A stretch of 11,783 nucleotides of DNA from DATDCY01 sp031406795 [NCBI: Candidatus Rokuibacteriota bacterium] (GTDB lineage Bacteria; JAUVQV01): assembly GCA_031406795.1 (NCBI GenBank), contig JANOHV010000219.1, forward strand, positions 1 to 11,783. The letters are read 5' to 3'. Both the position numbers and the translations under genes were made by a program. Below, one piece after another: positions 5,689-11,783 of the stretch. Each line of letters starts with the position of its first letter. The first letter of the stretch is position 1. The notes under the pieces were generated by a model. It saw only the letters and a program-made list of their open reading frames with translations, had not been told where the DNA came from and ran no database searches.

Positions 5689-8406
5689 CTACATCACCAC
5701 GATTCGCGGCGTGATGAAGATCATCAGCTCGCGCTTGTTCTGATTTTTCGACTTGTTCTTGAAGAGCCAGCCGAGAATGGGAATCTTCGAGAGACCGGGA
5801 ATGGAGTCGGAACCGTCGGTGGCGTCCTCGATGAAGATGCCGCCGATGACGGTCGTCTCGCCGTCGGCGATCAGGACCTTCGATTGGGCCTTGCTGGTGT
5901 TGACGGAGAACATCGTGCCCTCGGTCGTCTGGACGTTCTGTCCCTGGGAGGACTTTTCGATCATGATGTCCATGAAGACCCGCTTGTCGTTGGTGATCTG
6001 CGGCTTGACGTCGAGGGTGATGCCGATCGGTTTCCACTCCACCGTCCTGTTGCCTTCCGCATCGGTCTTCGGGATGGGCAACTCGCTGCCGAGGACGATC
6101 TTGGCCTGCTGGTTCTGGACCACCAGGACCTTGGGATTGGACAGGATCTTGACCTTGCTCATGCTCTCGCCCGCGGAGAGCCGCAGATCCAGCGAGAGCG
6201 TGTTCGCGATGTGGCCGAGCGAGAAGCCGATCCCGCCCGTCGAAACCGCCGAGGGGAGGTTGACGAGGTAGTTGGTCGGCATCGCCCCCTTGGCGGAGTC
6301 CAGTTGCTGACCGCCGATGCTCACCGAATTCGGGAACGCGAACTGGGTCGCATTGCCGTGGGCCGTGTCCTTGATGGAGTCGGCATTCCACTGGACGCCG
6401 ATGGACTGGCTGAAGTTGTTCGTGACTTCGACGATCCGGGCCTCGACCATGACCGCCGGCGTGGGAGCATCCCAGGAGAGAATCACCTGCTCGAGTTCGG
6501 CGAGCTTCTGCGCCGTGTCCGAGACGATGACGTGCTTCGTGCGCTGGTCGAACTGGATGTTGCCCTGCGCCGACTTGAATTTCTCCAGCTTGCCGACGAA
6601 TTCCTGCATGTTGGCCGCCTCGATGTAGGAGATCGAGAAGGTCTTGGAGAAGACCGGCTCGAGCGCCTTCTGCGCTTCGACCGTCTTCTTCTTGTCCTCT
6701 TCCATGCGGCGGCGACGCTGCTCCTCATCCATAATCTTGTCGGCGGTCGTGATGCGCACAATGTTTTCCGACTCGCGAATCTGCGACAGCTGCGGCACGT
6801 TCGTCTTGAGGATAAGATCGAGCGCCTGGTCCCACGCTACGTCGGCGAGTTTAATCGAGACTGTGCCCTTGACCTCGGGCCCGGCGACGAAGTTCAGCCC
6901 CGAGACTTCGGAGATCAGACGCAGGATATCGTTGACCTCCGCGTCCTTGAAGTCCAGCGAGAGGCGGCGCCCGGTGAAGCCCGTCGCCGCGGGGGCGGGG
7001 GCGGAGGCCACGGTGACTCCGGCTGGTGCGGCGGCTCTTGCCGGCGCATCGGCGGCAACCGGCGCGGGAACTTCCGCCGCCCCCGCCACCGGCGGCGCAA
7101 TCGCGGCCACGATTGCCGCGGGATTCTCGAAATCGATCACTATCCCCGCACCATCGGCGGTGGCGCGGAACGGCACCGGCCGGCGCAGTTGGGCGACCAC
7201 GCGGACGAATTGGGCGTCGCCCTTGGCATAGGGGAACGCGGTGACCTTGACCACGGCGAGCCTCTGAGCGGCCAGATCGAGGACCCTGGCGTCCTTCTCC
7301 GCAATTCTCGCGTTGGCGATCTCGATGATGATCCTGGCCGGGTCGCCCGAGTCCACGAGCGTGAAGTCCGGCTTGACGGCCGTGCGGATTTCGAGCCGCG
7401 TGACGGCGTCACGCGGGCGACAGGTGACCGGGCCGACCGTGTTCAGCGCGGTCATCGCGCCCTGGCTGGCGGCGGCCGGGGCCGCAACGCTCGCGGTCAG
7501 CGCCGGGGCGCCGAAGGAAACCACGATCCGGTTGCCCACGGTCTCGACGCGATGCTCGCGGACCTTCTTCAGATCGAAGACCACCCGGAGGAACTTCTTC
7601 GGCTGTTCGTGCTCCCCTATCCGGATCTGGGTGACCCAGGAATCGTCGACTTTCCTCTTCAGCGGCCAGACCTTGTTGCGCGCGCCCGGGAGGTCGATGA
7701 CCAGGCTTTTGCCTTCGACCAGGAAGTAATCGTGCTTCAGCGGAGTGTTGCCTTGCAGCGTGACGACCAGTCCGTCGGCCAGCTTCTGGACATCGATTGC
7801 CGCGAGAGTCGGGGGTCCGGTGGGGACGACGACCTCCGGAGCGGGCGCAGCAACGACCGGTTCAGCGACGGCGACGGGGACCACCTCGGCGGTCGTGGCG
7901 ACCGGCGCTGCCTGCTCCTGTTTCGCGGGCTCGGGAGGGGTGACGACGTCTGCTGCCGGCGGAATCACCGCCACGGGAGGCTTCGGCGTGACCTTCAGGA
8001 CCACGCTGGTTCCCCGGCCCTCGACGTCGTAGAGGGCCTCGGCCGAAAGAAACACCTCGACGATGCCGTTGGCCCCCGAGGAGGTTGCCTTAACCATCGA
8101 CACCGCCCCCCGGTGAACCGGAATCGTCCGATCCGCGCCGGCAACGCGAAGGCCCGTGAGCTGCAGATACAGACGCGGGGGCGTGGTCTGCCGCACCAGG
8201 CTGTAGGCCGCCTTGGCGCCGGCGACCACGGTGACTTGAACGGCGTCGTCCGTCCCGGAAACCTGGATATCGGTGATCTCCGCGGGCTTTGCGGCCGGTG
8301 CCACCGCCTTCTTCGGCGCCTGGGCGAGCCCCCCGCCGCAACCGGCGAGCAACCACACCGCCAAGGCCCCGCAGGAGGCCCAACTCATCAATCTCCCGGT
8401 AGCCAT
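5689..8406 (-). CDS. pilQ: Type IV pilus outer-membrane secretin PilQ, lipoprotein type
   Basis: Forms the multimeric outer-membrane gate through which the pilus passes. The 905-aa protein reads, in order: a signal ending LLAGC (Cys23, a lipobox); an AMIN-type beta domain (about 42-140); a Pro/Ala/Val linker (about 145-198); a second AMIN domain (about 200-305); a third AMIN-like segment (about 327-427); an Ala/Pro linker; the secretin N0/STN domain (about 478-545, LDFKDAEVNDILRLISEVSG); a strongly charged insert (about 553-580); N1 (about 580-645); and the secretin core to the C-terminus, with LSNPKVLVVQNQQAKI, TTVIGGIF and the hallmark IPGLSKIPILGWLF followed by RELMIFITPRIV. AMIN domains bind peptidoglycan. 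ATG 8406 has AAGGAGG ten bases upstream (complement of 8417-8423). It starts 28 bp after pilP and is followed by a strong terminator. Lipidation would remove dependence on an ordinary signal peptidase; a pilotin is not seen here. Confidence 0.97.
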   Translation of the reverse strand: MATGRLMSWASCGALAVWLLAGCGGGLAQAPKKAVAPAAKPAEITDIQVSGTDDAVQVTVVAGAKAAYSLVRQTTPPRLYLQLTGLRVAGADRTIPVHRGAVSMVKATSSGANGIVEVFLSAEALYDVEGRGTSVVLKVTPKPPVAVIPPAADVVTPPEPAKQEQAAPVATTAEVVPVAVAEPVVAAPAPEVVVPTGPPTLAAIDVQKLADGLVVTLQGNTPLKHDYFLVEGKSLVIDLPGARNKVWPLKRKVDDSWVTQIRIGEHEQPKKFLRVVFDLKKVREHRVETVGNRIVVSFGAPALTASVAAPAAASQGAMTALNTVGPVTCRPRDAVTRLEIRTAVKPDFTLVDSGDPARIIIEIANARIAEKDARVLDLAAQRLAVVKVTAFPYAKGDAQFVRVVAQLRRPVPFRATADGAGIVIDFENPAAIVAAIAPPVAGAAEVPAPVAADAPARAAAPAGVTVASAPAPAATGFTGRRLSLDFKDAEVNDILRLISEVSGLNFVAGPEVKGTVSIKLADVAWDQALDLILKTNVPQLSQIRESENIVRITTADKIMDEEQRRRRMEEDKKKTVEAQKALEPVFSKTFSISYIEAANMQEFVGKLEKFKSAQGNIQFDQRTKHVIVSDTAQKLAELEQVILSWDAPTPAVMVEARIVEVTNNFSQSIGVQWNADSIKDTAHGNATQFAFPNSVSIGGQQLDSAKGAMPTNYLVNLPSAVSTGGIGFSLGHIANTLSLDLRLSAGESMSKVKILSNPKVLVVQNQQAKIVLGSELPIPKTDAEGNRTVEWKPIGITLDVKPQITNDKRVFMDIMIEKSSQGQNVQTTEGTMFSVNTSKAQSKVLIADGETTVIGGIFIEDATDGSDSIPGLSKIPILGWLFKNKSKNQNKRELMIFITPRIVVM

Positions 8407-8427
8407 TATCAGCCGTCCTCCTTGAAT

Positions 8428-8448
8428 ACCGCGGTCACTTCCCCGCGG
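8428..8448. other. Short inverted repeat at the pilP-pilQ junction
   Basis: CCGCGG occurs twice, at 8429-8434 and 8443-8448, with matching outer bases giving a 7-bp inverted repeat (ACCGCGG/CCGCGGT) around an 8-base loop that contains the pilP stop codon. There is no T tract on the minus side, so it is not a terminator. It might affect mRNA processing or the PilP/PilQ ratio, or be chance in GC-rich DNA. Confidence 0.3.
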
Positions 8449-9028
8449 TGGGGTGGGATTTCAGGAAGGTTTCCTTCCTGGTCTCCCGGTTCATGAAATC
8501 CAGGAATTTCTCGAGGACGCGAATCCCCTTGAGCGAGATCTCGACGATTTCACCCTCGTTCTTCCCCATGATGGTCCCGACGCGGACGACGAATGTCTGG
8601 TTGTTCGGCGCCCGAACCATCGCCTGTGCGCCGCTCACGGGATCAATGACGACGCCGACGACCTTGAGCACCTCCAGTTCAACCTGCTGGATTGGGGGAA
8701 GCTGGGAGAGATCGCGCTGCTTCTTCTCCAGTTCCAGCAGCGACTTGAACGGGTCTCTACGGCCGGTGGCATCGTAGCGAAACTCGCTGCTGGGAACGAG
8801 AAGTTCGCCCGGGGCCGAGAGCGGGGGGACGGCCGGGTTCACCGCCGCCGGGGCCGCAGCGGGTTGCTGGACCGGTGCGGCAACGACGGCAGGGACCGCC
8901 ACCTTCGCCGGCGCGGTCACGCCGCCTTCACCCGGGGAAGCGGGAGCGGCGCCGAGCAGGGACGGGCTCGCGGCGAACGCGAGCGCCACCAGGAGCGCTG
9001 CGGCGAGCCGGCTACTTGTCCTGGACAT
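8435..9028 (-). CDS. pilP: Type IV pilus assembly protein PilP (no lipobox)
   Basis: PilP is the periplasmic connector between the PilN/PilO inner-membrane complex and the PilQ secretin. The 197-aa protein has an N-terminal signal-like stretch (MSRTSSR then hydrophobic 8-27), an Ala/Pro/Val linker (about 28-75), and the conserved globular region beginning with GRRDPF (about 88-93) and continuing through QVELEVLKVVGVV, AMVRAPNNQTFVVRVG and GEIVEISLKGIRV, the usual PilP beta-domain pattern. In many bacteria PilP is a lipoprotein, but no cysteine is present in or after this signal segment, so it should be cleaved by signal peptidase I (for example after GAA or APA) or stay anchored. Its start overlaps pilO by 17 bases and has no clear Shine-Dalgarno, which suggests translational coupling. 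Confidence 0.93.
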   Translation of the reverse strand: MSRTSSRLAAALLVALAFAASPSLLGAAPASPGEGGVTAPAKVAVPAVVAAPVQQPAAAPAAVNPAVPPLSAPGELLVPSSEFRYDATGRRDPFKSLLELEKKQRDLSQLPPIQQVELEVLKVVGVVIDPVSGAQAMVRAPNNQTFVVRVGTIMGKNEGEIVEISLKGIRVLEKFLDFMNRETRKETFLKSHPTAGK

Positions 9029-9584
9029 AGCGGTAGGTCGTCGCGGTACAGGTGGACGTCAGCATGAGGTAGCCCTCCTTCACCTGCGGATTGCCCATGG
9101 AGAGGTTCGAAATGCTGATGATCCGCGGGTAGTGGCTGATCTTGTCGAGAAAGAGCCCGATGTTGTGGAAGGGACCGCGAATCGCCAGCGCCATGGGCAC
9201 CTCGTTGTAGAAGTCTCTCTTGTTCTCGGCCGAAGGCCGGAAGGAGATGAACTCGATTCCCGCCTCCTTGCCGAAGCGGGCGATCTGCTCGAGCAGGACC
9301 GGGATTTCGCGCTCGCCGGGCAGCTGCAGCCGGGCCTGGTCGAGCTGGCCGCTGAGGTCGGCGATCATCCGCTTGTATTCCTTGTTCTTCGCCTCGATCG
9401 TCTGCAGGACCTGAACCTCGCTCGAGAGGGTGTTCAACCGGTTCCGGTCGGCCACGATTATCGCGGCCTTCGGCGCATAGACGAGGTAGTAAAACCCGAC
9501 GCAGATCATCACCATCAGGATCGCGAGAGCCAGAGCCCTCTGCTTGAGCGGTATCTTCTCGAATTGTTCCAGGATCGCTGCCAT
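9012..9584 (-). CDS. pilO: Type IV pilus inner-membrane protein PilO
   Basis: PilO pairs with PilN in the inner membrane to form the alignment subcomplex. The 190-aa protein has a short cytoplasmic N-terminus (MAAILEQFEKIPLKQR), one membrane helix (about 17-37), a coiled-coil segment (about 45-90) and a periplasmic ferredoxin-like PilO domain (about 92-185) with the typical LLEQIARFGKEAGIEF, VPMALAIRGPFHNIGLFLDK and YPRIISISNL segments. The start has GGGAGG ten bases upstream. It begins 18 bp after pilN and overlaps pilP at its end. Confidence 0.95.
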   Translation of the reverse strand: MAAILEQFEKIPLKQRALALAILMVMICVGFYYLVYAPKAAIIVADRNRLNTLSSEVQVLQTIEAKNKEYKRMIADLSGQLDQARLQLPGEREIPVLLEQIARFGKEAGIEFISFRPSAENKRDFYNEVPMALAIRGPFHNIGLFLDKISHYPRIISISNLSMGNPQVKEGYLMLTSTCTATTYRYVQDK

Positions 9585-9602
9585 TGCCCCGCTGCCTCCC
9601 GC

Positions 9603-10154
9603 CTAGTCCGGCTGTTCCACGCCGGCCTTGATGCTGAAGCGAAATACCTCACGGCCCTGAATCTCGCTGCGCTCGGAGAAGAGCAACTCGACGCCCTTGT
9701 AGTACGGCGACTTTTCGAGGTTGTCGACCATCGGGCGCAAAGCTTCGTGGCTGAGTGAGAAGCCGTCGAGCGCAACGCCGCCCGCAGTGTACGCGTAGTT
9801 GGTGATCCAGATCGGCGTGCCGGCGTCGAGAACCCGGGTGAGCTCGTCGAGCAGGTGAACCGGCACGATCCGCTCCTGCTGCAGCTTGGTGATGATCGCC
9901 AGCTTGCGTTCGAGCTCGCCCTTCTCCTTCTCGAAACGAACCTTCTCCTCGTTGACGTTCTTGAGCCGATCCTTCTCGGCCGACTGCTTGGCAATCTGGC
10001 CCCGCAGCGAAGCGAGCTTCCCGCTCTGATCGACCCAGACCCAGCCGAGGCCCACCGCCAGAAACACCAGCGCCGCGAGGCCGAGAACCAGGTGCTGAAT
10101 GGCAAAGGCTTTCTTCTTCGAGGTCTTTTTCGCCAGCAGGTTGATCCGGATCAT
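9603..10154 (-). CDS. pilN: Type IV pilus inner-membrane protein PilN
   Basis: PilN links the cytoplasmic PilM ring to PilO in the inner membrane. The 183-aa protein opens with MIRINLLAKK, the short INLL motif that in this family inserts into a PilM groove. A membrane helix follows (about 19-41), then a charged coiled coil (about 46-95) and a periplasmic domain with LLDELTRVLDAGTPIWITN and GFSLSHEALRPMVDNLEKSP. Its ATG overlaps the pilM stop as ATGA (10154-10151), strong evidence of translational coupling and balanced expression with pilM. Confidence 0.95.
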   Translation of the reverse strand: MIRINLLAKKTSKKKAFAIQHLVLGLAALVFLAVGLGWVWVDQSGKLASLRGQIAKQSAEKDRLKNVNEEKVRFEKEKGELERKLAIITKLQQERIVPVHLLDELTRVLDAGTPIWITNYAYTAGGVALDGFSLSHEALRPMVDNLEKSPYYKGVELLFSERSEIQGREVFRFSIKAGVEQPD

Positions 10155-11206
10155 CGGTCGCCCGCCTTCCGAAGCGCCAGCCCGACGGCGACGGCCGCGG
10201 CGGGGGCGTGCTCGTTCAAGTACTCGGCGTCGAACTTCTTCGGGTTGATCTTGAGGTTCTGCAGGGGGTTGTTCACCTGCACCTGGATCTTGAGCCGCTG
10301 GCTGAGGAAGGCGTCGAGTTGCTTGACCCGGGCGCTGCCGCCGGAGATGAGGATCTGGTGGATCTCCTGGTCGGACGTGGTGGCCCGGAAGAAATCGAAC
10401 GAGCGCTGGATTTCAACGGCGATGTTCTCGCTCACCGTGTCCATGACCCGCCGCACGGCCTCGGGGTCGGCGGCGGCCTCCTGGCCGGTCTTGACCCGCT
10501 CGGCCTGCTCGGCGCTCAGGCCGAACTCCTTCTGGATGGCGTCGGTGTAGTGGTTGCCGCCGATCGAGATGTCCCGGGTGAACGAAGTCATGCCGTTGCG
10601 CAGCACCCCGATGTTCGTGAATCCGGCGCCGATGTTCACGAGCGCGATGTTCTGTCCGGGGACGACTTCGTAATTGATCTCCCAGGAGTTCTGGAGCGCG
10701 AAAGCGTCGAGGTCGACCACGGCGGGCTGCAGGCCGGCCTGGATCAGCAGATCGGTGTAGTCGTCGATCTTGTCCTTCTTGGCTGCAACGAGGAGCACGT
10801 CCATCTTGCCGTCCTCGGAGGAACCGCCCTGGATGATCTGGAAATCGAGGTTCACGTCGTCGATGTCGAAGGGGATGTACTGTTCGGCCTCCCAGTGGAT
10901 GGATTCGTCGAGCTCGGCCTCGGTCATCTCGGGAAGACTGATCTTCTTGACGATCACCGAGTGCCCGGAGAGCCCCATCGCCGCCTGGGTGCACTTGATC
11001 TTGTGTTCGCGCAGCAGTCCCTGCAGGCATTCGACAATGGCCCCTTTGTCCAGGATCGCGCCATCGACGATTGCCTGCGACGGCACCGGGGCGATGCCGA
11101 AACTCTGCAGGTTGATCGACTTCCCGGACAGCTTCAGCTCCACGAGTTTGATGGAGTGCGTGCCGATGTCGACCCCGACCACATCCTTGGACTTAAACAA
11201 CCCCAT
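10151..11206 (-). CDS. pilM: Type IV pilus assembly ATPase-fold protein PilM
   Basis: PilM is an FtsA/actin-like cytoplasmic protein that binds the PilN N-terminus and helps organise the assembly platform. The 351-aa protein shows MGLFKSKDVVGVDIGTHSIK (phosphate-1 loop near residues 12-20), the SLPEMTEAELDESIHWEAEQ segment of the SHS2-like subdomain, ALVNIGAGFTNIGVL (phosphate-2 loop, about 190-204) and ILISGGSARVKQLDAFL (adenosine motif, near 293). The ATG at 11206 gives the standard N-terminus; an upstream in-frame ATG (11269) would add 21 unlike residues and lies almost on the predicted transcription start, so it is rejected. AGAGGA lies about 12 bases upstream, an ordinary but slightly distant ribosome site. 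First gene of the pil operon. Confidence 0.96.
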   Translation of the reverse strand: MGLFKSKDVVGVDIGTHSIKLVELKLSGKSINLQSFGIAPVPSQAIVDGAILDKGAIVECLQGLLREHKIKCTQAAMGLSGHSVIVKKISLPEMTEAELDESIHWEAEQYIPFDIDDVNLDFQIIQGGSSEDGKMDVLLVAAKKDKIDDYTDLLIQAGLQPAVVDLDAFALQNSWEINYEVVPGQNIALVNIGAGFTNIGVLRNGMTSFTRDISIGGNHYTDAIQKEFGLSAEQAERVKTGQEAAADPEAVRRVMDTVSENIAVEIQRSFDFFRATTSDQEIHQILISGGSARVKQLDAFLSQRLKIQVQVNNPLQNLKINPKKFDAEYLNEHAPAAAVAVGLALRKAGDR

Positions 11207-11498
11207 GGCCCAAGTCCGTCCTCTGTTAAGGTTCAGGGTGGCCTTGCACGGGGGCCAAACACACCCCATGCGTGTCCGACTCTAGCAATCGCCCCGGGGA
11301 CTGTCAATACCCAAATTGTCAAAATAAAAGAGCAGGCCGGGGATGTTACCTTGCACCCTTAAACGAATCTCTAAACTCTGCACCGCCAGCCCCCCGCCCT
11401 CGGGACCCGCCGGTCGCGACAGGCTTCTGCCGCCGTCCGGCCGCCTTCAACCCGAGGAAAACCCTAGCACACGAGATGAGGGCGGAGCGTGACCGTCG
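11207..11498. other. Intergenic region upstream of pilM
   Basis: This 292-bp gap separates the TPR-like gene end from pilM. It contains the promoter at 11279-11307, a second TTGACA at 11317-11322 and an AT-rich patch at about 11315-11335 standing out from GC-rich DNA. A short GTGAC/GTCAC inverted repeat (11489-11502) lies at the upstream gene's stop. No small gene, tRNA or recognised riboswitch was seen. Confidence 0.6.
11279..11307 (-). promoter_or_regulatory. Predicted sigma70-type promoter of pilMNOPQ
   Basis: On the minus strand a perfect -35, TTGACA (11307-11302), is followed by a 17-base spacer and TAGAGT (11284-11279), which matches four of six bases of the -10 consensus. The expected transcript start is near 11272, leaving a leader of about 65 bases to the pilM ATG. 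A second TTGACA at 11322-11317 lies 15 bases upstream and has no -10 at normal spacing; it could help recruitment or be half of a direct-repeat operator. Confidence 0.65.
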
Positions 11499-11783
11499 TC
11501 ACATCGGTCGCTGCCGTCCGAACAGGGAACGGGCAAGCGCGTGCCAACCCCTCATCCGAAGCGCCACCGCCCTGGCGCGCAGGCCGGCAGCCGTGTAAAC
11601 CTCGGCAAGATTGAAGAAAAACACGGCCTCACGCGGCCGACGCTCGAGAGCATAGCGGCCGTGGCGGTCGGCATCGTGAAGGCTTTCGCCGGTTCTCGCA
11701 AGCGCGAGAGCGAGATAACTTCGGGCGTGCGGGTCGTCCGGGGCCAGGGAAACGGCCCGTTCGAGCAGACGCCGGGCGCTGCC
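11499..11783 (-). CDS. TPR-like protein, C-terminal fragment (5' end outside window)
   Basis: The frame is open from the right edge to TGA at 11501-11499, giving the last 94 residues. They read as TPR-type helix pairs: ARRLLERAVSLAPDDPHA with LALALARTGES, followed by AVFFFNLAEVYTAAGL. The A-x-x-x-A-L-x-x-P spacing and the D-D-P turn are typical. The tail is basic (MRGWHALARSLFGRQRPM). The start, any signal peptide and the full domain plan lie outside the window, so no specific function can be given. It ends 293 bp before pilM and a promoter intervenes, so it need not belong to the pil operon. Confidence 0.75.
   Translation of the reverse strand, partial: GSARRLLERAVSLAPDDPHARSYLALALARTGESLHDADRHGRYALERRPREAVFFFNLAEVYTAAGLRARAVALRMRGWHALARSLFGRQRPM

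Noticed and set aside
5626-8496. Open frame of about 956 codons on the plus strand opposite pilQ
   Set aside because: Composition is Arg/Asp/Gly/His/Leu-rich with no recognisable domain. It mirrors the codon bias of GC-rich pilQ, and its start lies in the terminator hairpin.
11535-11552. Sigma54-like TGGCAC...TTGC on the minus strand upstream of pilM
   Set aside because: The GG-to-GC spacing is one base too short (9 rather than 10), and the site lies inside the upstream coding sequence.
1-11783. tRNA, rRNA, transposase or phage genes
   Set aside because: None was recognised on either strand.

Overview
The window is GC-rich (mostly about 60-70% by eye) and every gene I can support lies on the minus strand. 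It looks like chromosomal core DNA of a diderm bacterium with type IV pili. The order pilM-N-O-P-Q followed by aroC-aroK-aroB and a TPR protein, together with a lipoprotein-type PilQ, best fits Desulfuromonadales/Geobacter-like 'deltaproteobacteria'. That placement rests on recalled synteny, not on a search.

In transcription order (high to low coordinates) the window holds the 3' end of a TPR-like gene (11783-11499), then a 292-bp gap with a good sigma70-type promoter (about 11307-11279). Next is a tight pilMNOPQ operon (11206-5689) encoding the inner-membrane platform and alignment complex (PilM/N/O/P) and the outer-membrane secretin (PilQ). A strong hairpin (5658-5630) closes it. aroC (5530-4379) and aroK (4434-3793) overlap. 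A 316-bp gap with a 15-bp tandem repeat array and a GC-rich palindrome follows, then aroB (3476-2370). After aroB come an orphan lipoprotein of lower GC (2325-1735) and a long TPR/acidic-proline-rich protein running off the left edge (1699-1).

The pil genes build one machine: PilM docks on the PilN N-terminus, PilN/PilO form the inner-membrane dimer, PilP bridges to PilQ, and PilQ is the outer-membrane gate. The aro genes supply three shikimate-pathway steps: 3-dehydroquinate synthase, shikimate kinase and chorismate synthase. No functional link between the two sets is visible; their adjacency is a long-recognised conserved linkage (pilMNOPQ-aroK-aroB in gammaproteobacteria).

I see no convincing new multi-gene system. 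The points most worth a second look are the 15-bp array with a 60-bp higher-order period that supplies the aroK stop codon, the Lys-to-Arg change at a usually invariant AroB active-site position, the lipobox on PilQ with none on PilP, a terminator-like hairpin inside the end of aroB, and the unrecognised lipoprotein and TPR protein that follow aroB.
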